DNA from: CAG-492 sp045643465
GTDB taxonomy: Bacteria; Bacillota; Clostridia; TANB77; CAG-508
Assembly (NCBI GenBank): GCA_045643465.1
Contig: JAZUKV010000017.1
Span: 40,664 to 104,663, forward strand
Reading direction: 5' to 3'
Length of the DNA: 64,000 nucleotides
Shown: positions 49,194 through 58,436 of the stretch, in pieces
Layout of the letters: each line of letters opens with the position of its first letter
How positions within the stretch are numbered: position 1 is the first letter of the stretch
The notes under the pieces: generated by a model
Databases searched by the model: none
What the model saw: only the letters and a program-made list of their open reading frames with translations
What the model was told of the DNA's origin: nothing
Translations under genes and position numbers: made by a program

Positions 49194-51677
49194 TTAATTT
49201 GTAATTTTAGCAACAATTACTGTCATGTCATCTTTTTCTTTACCAAAATCATTGTCTATAGCTTCACTAATAATTAAATCTGCAATTTGTTGAACATCTT
49301 CTGATTGAATTTCTTCTAGTAGATATTGTAACCATAGTTCCTTGTTTGTAAAATCTTGTTTAGACTCAATTATTCCATCACTGCACATTACAATTATATC
49401 TCCTGCTTGTAAGTCTTTTTCAAACACATCTAAATCAATATCTTTTACTAATCCAGTTGGTAATGCATCTGACTTTATTAATTCTACTGATTTATTTCTT
49501 TTTATGTATGTTGGACAAGCTCCATTTTTTATCAATTCCATGTTTCCTTTGTATAAATCTAAGATTGAAATATCTAATGTCGCATACATATCTTCTTCAT
49601 TATTTGAAGATAAAATAGAATTTATCATTTTTACAGAAGAATCTTTTTTAAATCCTGTAGATAACATTTTTTCTAGCATCTTAATTGCTATTTTGCTACA
49701 CTTTCTTGCTTCTGGACCAGATCCCATACCATCACTTATAGCTAACAATATTTTTCCATCACTCAATTTAGTTTGAGTTGTTGTATCACCTGACACTGTT
49801 GAATCAAATTTTTTACTTCTTCCTACTCCAATTTTTAATGAATACATATCTTTTGCCATAAAAACATATTGTTGCACATCTAAAATATTTTCTTTCTTTT
49901 TATTTTTCTGTAAAACCATTTTATCTTGAAGTATTTTATTTAACACTCTTTCCACATATTTAATATTGGCTTCAAAATAATTTTCTACATCCTCATTTTT
50001 TGAAAATATTGTTACAACTTTTCTGCCAGAATCATTAACTTTGATATTGATTTCTTCTATAATAATTCCTTTTGATTGAAGCATCTTTTTAATTTGTGAT
50101 TTTTGAACTTTAAATTCATCTTTCTCATCATTTTTAATATCTTCAGCTAAATCTGAAATTACTTCTGAAACACCTTGTAGCTGTGTTGATACATCTTTAT
50201 TTTTTTCTTTTATCTTTTCTTTAATTACTATATTGGTTTGGGACTTTTCGAAAGACTTATTTATAACATCAAGCATTTCATTAATATCATCCTCAACATT
50301 ACTATTTTCAGTGCTATCAGCTCCTACAATATAATTATTGTGTTTAGCAAATATTGTTATTAATGCATCTTTCGTTAATTTTTTGTTATTTGTTAAATAT
50401 GTATATATGTCATTAACAATTTCTTCAGAATTATTTAAGTCATAATATAAAATATTTTCATCTAAATCTTCTATCTGACTTATTAGCTCTTTTCTAAAAG
50501 TTAATTGTTTTTTATTTTTATTTTTAACCGCATCAACAACTGTTGTTGCTGCAGCTTCATTAAAGCTTTTTGCTATTTCTGATATTGTTTTAGAAATATT
50601 ATCTAATTTTGAAACAGTTTCTTTAGACTCTTTACTTTCATCTAAACTTCTGCTTGTCATCTCTGGTAATATTTTTGTACTTTCAAAAATATCATCGATA
50701 ACATATTCTGCTTTTTTAGGTATTAATAATAATCCTAATGAAGCTATTAATATTTCTTGGAATACAATTATTGGTTCAACATTTCCTTTAGAAACATATG
50801 TTATAAGAATATTTCCAGCTATAAAACCAATAATTACTCCTATTTTTCCTATCTTACTAAAAATTCCAGATAGCATTCCCGCTATTGCAAATGCAGCTAC
50901 TGTAATTGGATTCTCATTTCCAATTATTCCAAGTACAATCCCTATTGTAACACCACCTGTTGTTCCAAATAAAATTCCACATTTCCATCCTAATATTAAA
51001 ACAATTAAAATGCATAAAATATTTTTCAATGAATATCCTAATATTGCAATAGGACTTAATGCTGATAATGCTATAGCTAATAATAAACTAGCACCGATTA
51101 GCTCTTCAATTGAAAATACTTTTTTATATCCATATTCATACACTACATCAATTGCATTTACAAATATCTTATAAAAGATGTATGTAATTACACTTAACAT
51201 TATTGAAAATATAAGTGTTCCTAGATTCATTGAAGTAAATATCATTGGAACTATTTTTACAATTAATATTGATAAAACTAAATTTTTTCCAAGTTTTACT
51301 TTTTCATTATCATCAGTTTGCTTTTTAGCTTTTATAATAAATAAACTTGCAAAAAATACTATGCTTGTAAAAAAATAATTGATTGTTATATCTTGTCCTA
51401 GACCGATATAACTACCTACTAATGTAACTAAATACATAATTCCCATTGGTATTCCATTGCTTGCAGCAGCTGCAACTATTGCTAACGAAAATGGTGTTAT
51501 TCCTAACGAAACATCTCCACCAAAACTTACCATAGAAATCAGGAATGAAATTACATATATTATAATATTTGGTATAGAAAAGAGCTTTTTTAAAGTTGCC
51601 TTTATATCTTCTCCATTAAAATTTACATCCTTACTGTGATTCTTCTCTTTAAAATCACCAGCTAAACTTTGAAACAT
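49194..51677 (-). CDS. spoIIE: Stage II sporulation protein E (SpoIIE phosphatase)
   Basis: 827 residues from the ATG at 51677 (SD GAGGTGG). About ten membrane helices (about 30-340), a central coiled regulatory region, and a C-terminal PP2C phosphatase: LAISDGMGSGPEARKCSKIAIKMLEKML, ISILDLYKGNMELIKNGACPTYI, ADLIISEAIDNDFGKEKDDMTVIVAKI. SpoIIE dephosphorylates SpoIIAA to release sigma F in the forespore and interacts with FtsZ. Its presence shows the organism belongs to the sporulating lineage. Confidence 0.97.
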   Translation of the reverse strand: MFQSLAGDFKEKNHSKDVNFNGEDIKATLKKLFSIPNIIIYVISFLISMVSFGGDVSLGITPFSLAIVAAAASNGIPMGIMYLVTLVGSYIGLGQDITINYFFTSIVFFASLFIIKAKKQTDDNEKVKLGKNLVLSILIVKIVPMIFTSMNLGTLIFSIMLSVITYIFYKIFVNAIDVVYEYGYKKVFSIEELIGASLLLAIALSALSPIAILGYSLKNILCILIVLILGWKCGILFGTTGGVTIGIVLGIIGNENPITVAAFAIAGMLSGIFSKIGKIGVIIGFIAGNILITYVSKGNVEPIIVFQEILIASLGLLLIPKKAEYVIDDIFESTKILPEMTSRSLDESKESKETVSKLDNISKTISEIAKSFNEAAATTVVDAVKNKNKKQLTFRKELISQIEDLDENILYYDLNNSEEIVNDIYTYLTNNKKLTKDALITIFAKHNNYIVGADSTENSNVEDDINEMLDVINKSFEKSQTNIVIKEKIKEKNKDVSTQLQGVSEVISDLAEDIKNDEKDEFKVQKSQIKKMLQSKGIIIEEINIKVNDSGRKVVTIFSKNEDVENYFEANIKYVERVLNKILQDKMVLQKNKKKENILDVQQYVFMAKDMYSLKIGVGRSKKFDSTVSGDTTTQTKLSDGKILLAISDGMGSGPEARKCSKIAIKMLEKMLSTGFKKDSSVKMINSILSSNNEEDMYATLDISILDLYKGNMELIKNGACPTYIKRNKSVELIKSDALPTGLVKDIDLDVFEKDLQAGDIIVMCSDGIIESKQDFTNKELWLQYLLEEIQSEDVQQIADLIISEAIDNDFGKEKDDMTVIVAKITN

Positions 51678-51945
51678 CCTTACCACCTCTTGCTTTTTTA
51701 TTTATGTATTAATATTACACAATAGTTTATAAATTTTTTGTCGTATTTAATACGTAAATAATAAAAAGTTTTTTACATATTGTGATATAATTTATTTTTT
51801 ACTCTTATTATTTCCCATAATAACACAAATTCTGTTCCATATTGTATCTCAAAATAGTATAAAAAACAATATTTAAGGAAAATTTTTATATATACATTTT
51901 CAAATTTCTGCATATATTATAATAAGAAAATTTTATGGAGGTCTT

Positions 51946-52104
51946 ATGAATAATAATAATGTAGATATTTCAGCACTCATGAATGCTTTATCAAAAATGG
52001 ATAAAAAGGATTTAGAAAATGGCATAAATAAACTAAGCTCTATGTTAAGCTCTAATGATAAAGATAAATTAATGAATCAGCTAAAAAATAATATGAATAA
52101 ATAA
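51946..52104 (+). CDS. Small hydrophilic protein of unknown function
   Basis: 52 residues: NVDISALMNALSKMDKKDLENGINKLSSMLSSNDKDKLMNQLKN. SD GGAGG, a four-base spacing, behind a TATAAT-like element (about 51916-51921). Two helices, no membrane segment. It is first of three plus-strand genes that face spoIIE divergently. It resembles the very small 'SpoIIAE/YtxC neighbour' type proteins of Clostridia only in a general way; I do not assign a function. Confidence 0.65.
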   Translation: MNNNNVDISALMNALSKMDKKDLENGINKLSSMLSSNDKDKLMNQLKNNMNK

Positions 52105-52121
52105 AATCTTGGGGGTACAGT

Positions 52122-52544
52122 ATGGATGGAGATATGAATGATATTTTTCAAAAATTAAATTCAATTTTAGAAGACAAAGATATGTCAGATAATTTAAAAA
52201 ATATAATTAATAACTTTTCTTCATCAAATACTGATAACTATAATAATTCTAACTCGTGTAACACTGATTCGACAAATTGTAAATGTGATAATAATTCTCA
52301 AAATTCTTCTGACAATAAATCAAATTTCGAATTTGATATAAATACAATTTTGAAAATAAAAAAAATAATGGATTCAATGAATAATACACAAAATGATTCT
52401 AGATCTAACTTATTGTGCTCTCTAAAACCTTATCTTGCAGATTCAAAAAAAGAAAAAATTGACCAATATATAAAATTTTTAAATATTGCAAAATTATTAG
52501 AAGTTATGAATCCAATTGGTGGTGATAGTAAAAAAAATGAATAG
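52122..52544 (+). CDS. Hypothetical protein, conserved type in Clostridia near sporulation genes
   Basis: 140 residues, SD GGGGG. A Ser/Asn/Cys-rich low-complexity centre (about 33-68; NNSNSCNTDSTNCKCDNNSQNSS) separates an N-terminal helix from a C-terminal block (IKKIMDSMNNTQNDSRSNLLCSLKPYLADSKKEKIDQYIKFLNIAKLL). This pattern 'NLL.SLKPYL...K..K.D..IK.L.IAKL' is widespread in Clostridia hypothetical proteins, often beside a second gene like the next one. Function unknown. Confidence 0.65.
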   Translation: MDGDMNDIFQKLNSILEDKDMSDNLKNIINNFSSSNTDNYNNSNSCNTDSTNCKCDNNSQNSSDNKSNFEFDINTILKIKKIMDSMNNTQNDSRSNLLCSLKPYLADSKKEKIDQYIKFLNIAKLLEVMNPIGGDSKKNE

Positions 52545-52857
52545 ACTTTTCAATCCTTTTAATCAATTTTCTCCTCATTTTTCTAATAAATTGCCCCCTC
52601 CAAATTATTATAATAATATTAATAAAAATTCGTATAACGATGCAAAAAAATGTTCATTTTCCAGTTCAAAAAACTCTGATTGCAAAAAAAATTGTAAAGA
52701 TGAAAACTTGGATTTCACAAATCCTATCTTTGAATTTAAAGGTATAAAAATTTTTTCTGATGATTTATTAATACTAGCACTCATTTATTTTTTATATAAA
52801 GAAAATTCTGATGATAAACTATTAATAATTGCATTATTTGCTTTACTGTTTAGCTAA
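52537..52857 (+). CDS. Hypothetical protein with hydrophobic C-terminus, coupled to the preceding gene
   Basis: 106 residues from the ATG at 52537, which overlaps the stop of the preceding gene by eight bases. An Asn/Lys/Ser-rich, Phe-rich head (NPFNQFSPHFSNKLPPPNYYNNINKN) precedes a hydrophobic tail (FSDDLLILALIYFLYKENSDDKLLIIALFALLFS) with two short helices, typical of small Clostridia spore-associated or membrane proteins. Function unknown. Confidence 0.65.
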   Translation: MNRLFNPFNQFSPHFSNKLPPPNYYNNINKNSYNDAKKCSFSSSKNSDCKKNCKDENLDFTNPIFEFKGIKIFSDDLLILALIYFLYKENSDDKLLIIALFALLFS

Positions 52858-52860
52858 AAA

Positions 52861-52902
52861 AAATACTTTATATTACTATTACTTAGTAATTATAAAGTAT
52901 TT
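52861..52902. terminator. Bidirectional terminator
   Basis: A 12-bp perfect stem AAATACTTTATA / TATAAAGTATTT with an inner ATTACT/AGTAAT pairing, followed by TTTTT. It serves both the three-gene plus-strand unit and the minus-strand mrdA operon. Confidence 0.9.
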
Positions 52903-52912
52903 TTTTACTAAT

Positions 52913-54955
52913 TTAAAATGCTTCGTCTTCATAAAAATATGAATCAAAAATATCTTTTGCAATTTGTGCCGCATATGCACCATGAGCACCATTTTCAACT
53001 ATAGCAATAACTGCAATTTCCGGATCATCAAAAGGTGCAAATCCTACAAACCATGCATGAGTTTTATTTCCAGCTTGTGCTGATCCCGTTTTTCCTCCTA
53101 CTGTAACTGCCGAATCTTTAAATACAGAATATGCTGTTCCACCTGATTCTGTTGTAACATTTTTCATACCTTCCAATACAGCTTTTACGTTTTGATTTTT
53201 AAAAACATTTTCATCTATATTTTCTTCATTTATTCCTAACAAATTATTCACATATTCATTTAACTCCTCTTTAGGTACTTCTGTTCCATCTGAATTTTTA
53301 ACATTCTTTACAACTGTTACGTTTATTTGATGTCCACCATTTACTAATATACTTATATATTTTGCCATTTGTATAGGGCTAACGTTATTATAGCTTTGAC
53401 CTATAGCTGCCGACAAAGTTTCTCCTAGATACCATTCTCTATTTTCATTTATCGCCTTTTGCCTACTTGCAATACTTCCATTAGATTCACTTGGAAGCTC
53501 TATTCCTGTTTTTCTTCCTAAACCAAAATAATTTGAATAGCTTGATAATGTATCTATTCCTATTCTATTTCCAACTTCGTAGAAGAAATAATTACATGAA
53601 TGTTGTATTGCTTGAGAAACATTTAATGGTCCATGACCACCTTTATATGATGTATAATACCAACAAACTGGTTTATGTGCTGCTGGATATACACCTGTAC
53701 AATTTATTTTTTCTGATATTGAAATTTTTTCAGATTCCAACCCTGCTATTGCAGTTATCATTTTAAAAGTAGATCCTGGTGCATATGTTCCACTTATTGC
53801 TCTATTATATAATGCTTGGCTATCATTATATTCTTTATATTTTTCTGAGCTAATTCCATTTACAAAATATTGAGGTTCAAAACTTGGATAACTTGCTAAT
53901 GCTAGTATTTCACCTGTTTTTGTATTCATTACAACTACAGCACCTGCATTAGTATCACTTTTTTCTGCATATCCACCATTTCTTATTTTTTCAATATCAT
54001 TTTTTAAAGCTTCTTCTGCAACAGATTGAATATTAGCATCAATAGTTAATTGAACATCTGATCCAACTACAGGATCTTTAGTAATATATTCTCCAGTAAT
54101 ATTACCATTAACATCCATATCTATTTGTCGTATCCCATTTTTGCCTTTTAAATATTTTTCAAAAACATATTGAATTCCAGTTTTGCCTATTAATTCATCA
54201 GAATTATATTCATCTCCAACTTTTTCTAATTCTGATTGAGTAATTTTTCCACAATATCCCAAAACATGTGAAGCTAATGACTGATAATTATATGTAACTA
54301 CTGGTGCTGTTACAATATCTATTCCAGAGAAGCTACTATTTTTTTCACTAAATACTAATATGGAATTTTTACTTATATTACTTGCAATTTCTACTGGTTT
54401 TATATTACTATATCCTTTTTGTGTAATTTCATATCTTATTGCCATAATTTTTCTTGCTAGGTTTATATCATCTTCATTTATCTCGTATTTTTCTTTCAGT
54501 TTATAAAAACATTCTTCTGCTGAAAAATTTTCATCAAGCATATTATTCTTTTTGAATTTTTTTATCGATTCTTCACTATCAGTAGAAAATCCAAATGGAT
54601 TAACATTTATAATTAAATTATCACAAAAAGAATCTCCATTTTTTTCTAATACATCAATAATATTTGCAATATTTTTATTTATTTGTTGATTATCTGTTGT
54701 TGTTTTATATAAATTTAACTTGTAACATGTACTTGTAGTCACAAGTTTTACACCATTCCTATCTAATATCTCTCCTCTATCTGCATAGATTTGTGTTTCC
54801 CTTGTAAGCCTAGAGCTAGACTGTGCCCTATATTTATCACCATTTATTATCTGAAGATTTATTAATTGGCACAATAATATAAATCCAATTATATAAACCA
54901 AAATCATCAGTAAATTATATCTTAAGTTAATATTTTTTTGATCTTGATTCTCCAA
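52913..54955 (-). CDS. mrdA: Penicillin-binding protein 2 (class B PBP transpeptidase)
   Basis: 680 residues from a TTG (SD AGGAGGTTCAA). N-terminal membrane anchor (LLMILVYIIGFILLCQLINLQ), PBP-dimer domain, then the transpeptidase motifs AVVVMNTKTGEILALASYPSF, GTYAPGSTFKMITAIAGLE (SxxK), SCNYFF (SxN) and GGKTGSAQ (KTG). The peptide cross-linker of the elongasome, last of the mreB-mreC-mreD-mrdA run. Confidence 0.95.
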   Translation of the reverse strand: MENQDQKNINLRYNLLMILVYIIGFILLCQLINLQIINGDKYRAQSSSRLTRETQIYADRGEILDRNGVKLVTTSTCYKLNLYKTTTDNQQINKNIANIIDVLEKNGDSFCDNLIINVNPFGFSTDSEESIKKFKKNNMLDENFSAEECFYKLKEKYEINEDDINLARKIMAIRYEITQKGYSNIKPVEIASNISKNSILVFSEKNSSFSGIDIVTAPVVTYNYQSLASHVLGYCGKITQSELEKVGDEYNSDELIGKTGIQYVFEKYLKGKNGIRQIDMDVNGNITGEYITKDPVVGSDVQLTIDANIQSVAEEALKNDIEKIRNGGYAEKSDTNAGAVVVMNTKTGEILALASYPSFEPQYFVNGISSEKYKEYNDSQALYNRAISGTYAPGSTFKMITAIAGLESEKISISEKINCTGVYPAAHKPVCWYYTSYKGGHGPLNVSQAIQHSCNYFFYEVGNRIGIDTLSSYSNYFGLGRKTGIELPSESNGSIASRQKAINENREWYLGETLSAAIGQSYNNVSPIQMAKYISILVNGGHQINVTVVKNVKNSDGTEVPKEELNEYVNNLLGINEENIDENVFKNQNVKAVLEGMKNVTTESGGTAYSVFKDSAVTVGGKTGSAQAGNKTHAWFVGFAPFDDPEIAVIAIVENGAHGAYAAQIAKDIFDSYFYEDEAF

Positions 54956-54972
54956 TTGAACCTCCTTTCTAT

Positions 54973-55506
54973 TTAAAAATATTTTGTTAACATTTTATTA
55001 TTTTTAAATATGCTCTCTGCTTTCATTCCTAATTTATGTATTAATGGATACAAAATAATTATTAAAAAAGCATTAAATATAATCTCTAAACACAAAATCT
55101 TTATAAATGCTATAATATTGAAATTAACTGAAAATCTAAAAAAATTAAATATTATTGTTATTATTTCATATATTGCAGTTACTATTGCTCCCATAAACAC
55201 CATTGTTATCTTGCTATCCCTTGAAAATCTCTTTTCTAGGTAATCACCACTATATGCAACTATAGCAAAAATTACAGCTGTAATTCCTATTGAATTGCTA
55301 AATAAAAAATCTGTATATAATCCAATGAAAAAACTTATTATTGAACCATATTTTCCACCTATATATAATCCTAAAAATAATGCCAAAACTATAAAAAGAT
55401 TAGGTTGAATTCCAGCAATATTAAACCAACTGAAAAAGTTGACTTGTAAAAAATATATTGCAAAATAAATAATTATTATAGAAATAATAACTCCAACTTT
55501 TTTCAA
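54973..55506 (-). CDS. mreD: Rod-shape-determining membrane protein MreD
   Basis: 177 residues from a TTG (SD GGGGGAG). Five membrane helices (for example VIISIIIIYFAIYFLQVNFF and LFIVLALFLGLYIGGKYGSIISFFIGLYTDFLF), matching MreD. Between mreC and mrdA, 17 bases from each. Confidence 0.9.
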   Translation of the reverse strand: MKKVGVIISIIIIYFAIYFLQVNFFSWFNIAGIQPNLFIVLALFLGLYIGGKYGSIISFFIGLYTDFLFSNSIGITAVIFAIVAYSGDYLEKRFSRDSKITMVFMGAIVTAIYEIITIIFNFFRFSVNFNIIAFIKILCLEIIFNAFLIIILYPLIHKLGMKAESIFKNNKMLTKYF

Positions 55507-55523
55507 TTGGTCTCCCCCTAACC

Positions 55524-56345
55524 TTATTTATTATTTTTTATTACACTAATATTATTTAAATTTTCAAAATTTACCGCTGTTTCTATATAAACATATCTAT
55601 TAGTTTTGTTTTGAGTATTTACTATTTGTTTAACTTTGCCTATTGTTATATTAGGAGAATAAATTCCTCCTAAACCAGATGTATAAATAGTATCTCCTTC
55701 ATTTACAACAACATCATTATCTATATAGTAACCTTTAATTAATTGGTTTGAATCTAATAATCCTCTTGCAACCAAAGTCTTCTCTGAATTTGAAATCAAG
55801 CAACTTTCAACACTAGCAGTATCTACTATTGTTTGTACTTTTGATGACGTATCTTCCACAGAAACAATATGTCCCACTAACCCTTTTTCTGCTATAACTG
55901 TCATACCAGTTTCAATTCCATCATTTTTTCCTAAATTTATAACTATTGTTTTACTATAATTTGAAAAATCTCTTTGTATAACATATCCAGAAACTATTTC
56001 ATAACTTTTATAATTTTCTGCCAAATCTAGTTGTTTTTTTAAATTAGTATTTTCTGCTTTTAAAACTACTAGCTCTTTATTTTCATTTGATAATCTTTCA
56101 TTTTCATTTTTTAAATCTTCATATTGAGCTTTTAAATTATCAAGTGAAACAAAATATTCATTGTCACCTGTAATTTTGCTTTTTAATTGTGTAATACCGC
56201 TTTGAGCAGCCATAGTTATTTTGGTAAATGGATTAATAATTTTACTTATTATATCATTATTTAAATTGGAAAAAATAACTAAAGCGATTAATATAATTGC
56301 TGTTATAATAATTCCAATTTTGCTATTTACTTTGTCTTTATACAT
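55524..56345 (-). CDS. mreC: Rod-shape-determining protein MreC
   Basis: 273 residues. One membrane helix, a coiled coil (LKAQYEDLKNENERLSNENKELVVLKAENTNLKKQL) and the periplasm-facing beta domain with VINLGKNDGIETGMTVIAEKGLVGHIVSVED and IYTSGLGGIYSPNITIGKV. Links the cytoplasmic MreB to PBPs. Part of mreB-mreC-mreD. Confidence 0.96.
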   Translation of the reverse strand: MYKDKVNSKIGIIITAIILIALVIFSNLNNDIISKIINPFTKITMAAQSGITQLKSKITGDNEYFVSLDNLKAQYEDLKNENERLSNENKELVVLKAENTNLKKQLDLAENYKSYEIVSGYVIQRDFSNYSKTIVINLGKNDGIETGMTVIAEKGLVGHIVSVEDTSSKVQTIVDTASVESCLISNSEKTLVARGLLDSNQLIKGYYIDNDVVVNEGDTIYTSGLGGIYSPNITIGKVKQIVNTQNKTNRYVYIETAVNFENLNNISVIKNNK

Positions 56346-56360
56346 TCTAAACTCCTAATT

Positions 56361-57401
56361 TTATCTATGTCTTCTTGAATTTATAAACACTGATTTTAAT
56401 TTTTCAATATCATCTAAAGTTTTTCCACAACCTGTAACAACACAATCTAATGGATCTTCTGCAACATACACAGGCATTCCTGTATAATCAATAAGCAACT
56501 TGTCCATGTTTTGTATTAATGCTCCTCCTCCAGCTAGAATTATTCCTTTTTCCATTATATCTGAAGATAATTCAGGTGGTGTTTTCTCTAGCGTCATTTT
56601 TACTAAATCAACTATTTTCATTACAGATTCACTCATTGCTTCTAATATTTGAGATGAATATACAGTAATTGTCTTTGGTAATCCTGTGGCATAATCTCTA
56701 CCTCTTACTTCCATAGACATATCTGTCATTAATGGTTTAGCACATCCTATTGTTTTCTTAATTTCTTCAGCCGTCGTCATTCCAATTGCTAAATTCATCT
56801 CTTTTTTTATATAATTAACAATATCCTCGTCCAATTCATCACCAGCAATCCTTAATGAATAACTAACAACAATTCCCCCAAGTGAAATAACTGCTACTTC
56901 AGTTGTTCCTCCACCAATATCTACTATTATATTTCCACTTGGCTCTGCCACATCCATATTTGCCCCAATTGCAGCAGCCATTGGCTCCTCAATTAAATAT
57001 ACTTCTCTTGCTCCTGCTTGCATTATAGATTCTTGCACTGCTCTTTCTTCAACTTCTGTTATGCCAAATGGAACGCCAACAACTACTCTTGGACGTGTTA
57101 CATTATATTTTCTGCATACTTTTTGTAAAAGATTTTTTAACATTAATTGAGTAGCAGTAAAATCGGCTATTACACCATCTTTTAATGGTCTAACAGCCTT
57201 TATATCTTCAGGCGTTCTTCCTAGCATTTCTTTGGCTTCATATCCAGTTGATAAAATATTTCCCGTTTTTTTATCAATAGCAACAACTGAAGGCTCTTTT
57301 AATACTATTCCTTTACCTTTCAATGTTACTAACGTATTTGCTGTTCCCAAATCTATTCCAATATCTTTTGATACTAAATTAAATAAATTGAATCTAAACA
57401 T
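56361..57401 (-). CDS. mreB: Actin-like rod-shape protein MreB
   Basis: 346 residues, SD GAGGAG. IGIDLGTANTLVTLKGKGIVLKEPSVVAIDK is phosphate 1, GNIIVDIGGGTTEVAVISLGG phosphate 2, and GIILAGGGALIQNMDKLL the adenosine motif. Polymerises under the membrane to guide wall synthesis. Its start overlaps the radC stop by eight bases. Confidence 0.97.
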   Translation of the reverse strand: MFRFNLFNLVSKDIGIDLGTANTLVTLKGKGIVLKEPSVVAIDKKTGNILSTGYEAKEMLGRTPEDIKAVRPLKDGVIADFTATQLMLKNLLQKVCRKYNVTRPRVVVGVPFGITEVEERAVQESIMQAGAREVYLIEEPMAAAIGANMDVAEPSGNIIVDIGGGTTEVAVISLGGIVVSYSLRIAGDELDEDIVNYIKKEMNLAIGMTTAEEIKKTIGCAKPLMTDMSMEVRGRDYATGLPKTITVYSSQILEAMSESVMKIVDLVKMTLEKTPPELSSDIMEKGIILAGGGALIQNMDKLLIDYTGMPVYVAEDPLDCVVTGCGKTLDDIEKLKSVFINSRRHR

Positions 57402-58086
57402 TGTTAACTCCTCTTTTCAAAAAAATACTTACATAATTTCCATCTCCTATGACAATATGATCTAAAAATTCTATGCCAATAATTTTAGCTGCTTTTTCAA
57501 TTCTTTCTGTTATTTCTAAATCTGCGAAACTAGGATCTGCATCTCCACTAGGATGATTATGTATTAATATAAATTTTGGTGCCCCTATTTTTATTGCTTC
57601 AACTAAAATATCTTTAGGCTCCACTCTTGCAGAGCTTGTACCGCCAAAAGAAATATCCATTATCTTCATAATTATATTTTTAGTATTTAATAAAACTAAT
57701 TTAACAATTTCTCTTTTTTCGTATTTTAATTCATCTATAAAAATTTCAGCAATATCTTTTGTTGTTTTTATTTGAATCTTTGTATCATTTATTGGTCTAG
57801 ACATTCTTTTTGTTAACTCACAAATTGCTTTTAACTGAATTGCCTTTACTTTTCCAATACCCTGTATATTTCTAAATTCATCTAATGGCACATCTTGCAA
57901 ATCTTTTAAATTATTTCCAATTTTACTTAAAATTTTATTAGATATGTCAATAGCTGTAAAATCTTTTGTACCATTCTTTATTATTATTGCCAATAATTCA
58001 GAATTTGATAACATCTTTTCTCCATACAATTCCAATTTTTCATATGGTCTTTCCGTTACAGGAAGCTCTTTTATTTTTACTGTCAC
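57394..58086 (-). CDS. radC: RadC/YsxA-type JAB-domain protein
   Basis: 230 residues from a GTG (SD GAAAGGA). An N-terminal HhH region (LQDVPLDEFRNIQGIGKVKAIQLKAICE) and the JAB metalloprotease-like domain with ILIHNHPSGDADPSFADLEITERI (HxHPSGD) follow. Biochemical role debated; in Firmicutes it lies upstream of mreB, as here. Confidence 0.95.
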   Translation of the reverse strand: MTVKIKELPVTERPYEKLELYGEKMLSNSELLAIIIKNGTKDFTAIDISNKILSKIGNNLKDLQDVPLDEFRNIQGIGKVKAIQLKAICELTKRMSRPINDTKIQIKTTKDIAEIFIDELKYEKREIVKLVLLNTKNIIMKIMDISFGGTSSARVEPKDILVEAIKIGAPKFILIHNHPSGDADPSFADLEITERIEKAAKIIGIEFLDHIVIGDGNYVSIFLKRGVNNV

Positions 58087-58130
58087 AAAAAATCCTTTCT
58101 GCCCCTATAACCCCTTTATATATTATATAA

Positions 58131-58388
58131 TTAAACTTTTCTATATATAAACACTGCTAAAATCATACCTATTATGCTAGATATGTTTAATTTAATCAAT
58201 AATGAGAATGAAAACTTAATAACACTTAAATCTAATGTTAATGGCTCTGATAATCCAAAACTTTGGCCATATGATAACCACCATAAACCTGGTGATCTGC
58301 CAGCTATATCTCCCAATAATCCTCCTACTACAATACCTGCTAAGATAAATATTATTAAAATCCATATATTTTTTTCTTTAGTTGCCAT
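58131..58388 (-). CDS. DUF4321-family membrane protein
   Basis: 85 residues from the ATG at 58388 (SD GGGAGGA); an earlier in-frame start at 58427 lacks an SD. Two membrane helices around a Gly/Trp-rich loop: IWILIIFILAGIVVGGLLGDIAGRSPGLWWLSYGQSFGLSEPLTLDL and ISSIIGMILAVFIYRKV, the DUF4321 pattern. Commonly between a carboxypeptidase gene and radC-mreB in Clostridia. Function unknown. Confidence 0.85.
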   Translation of the reverse strand: MATKEKNIWILIIFILAGIVVGGLLGDIAGRSPGLWWLSYGQSFGLSEPLTLDLSVIKFSFSLLIKLNISSIIGMILAVFIYRKV

Positions 58389-58436
58389 ATAAAAATCCTC
58401 CCTCATTATTCCTTTTAAATCTTCCATATTATACCT

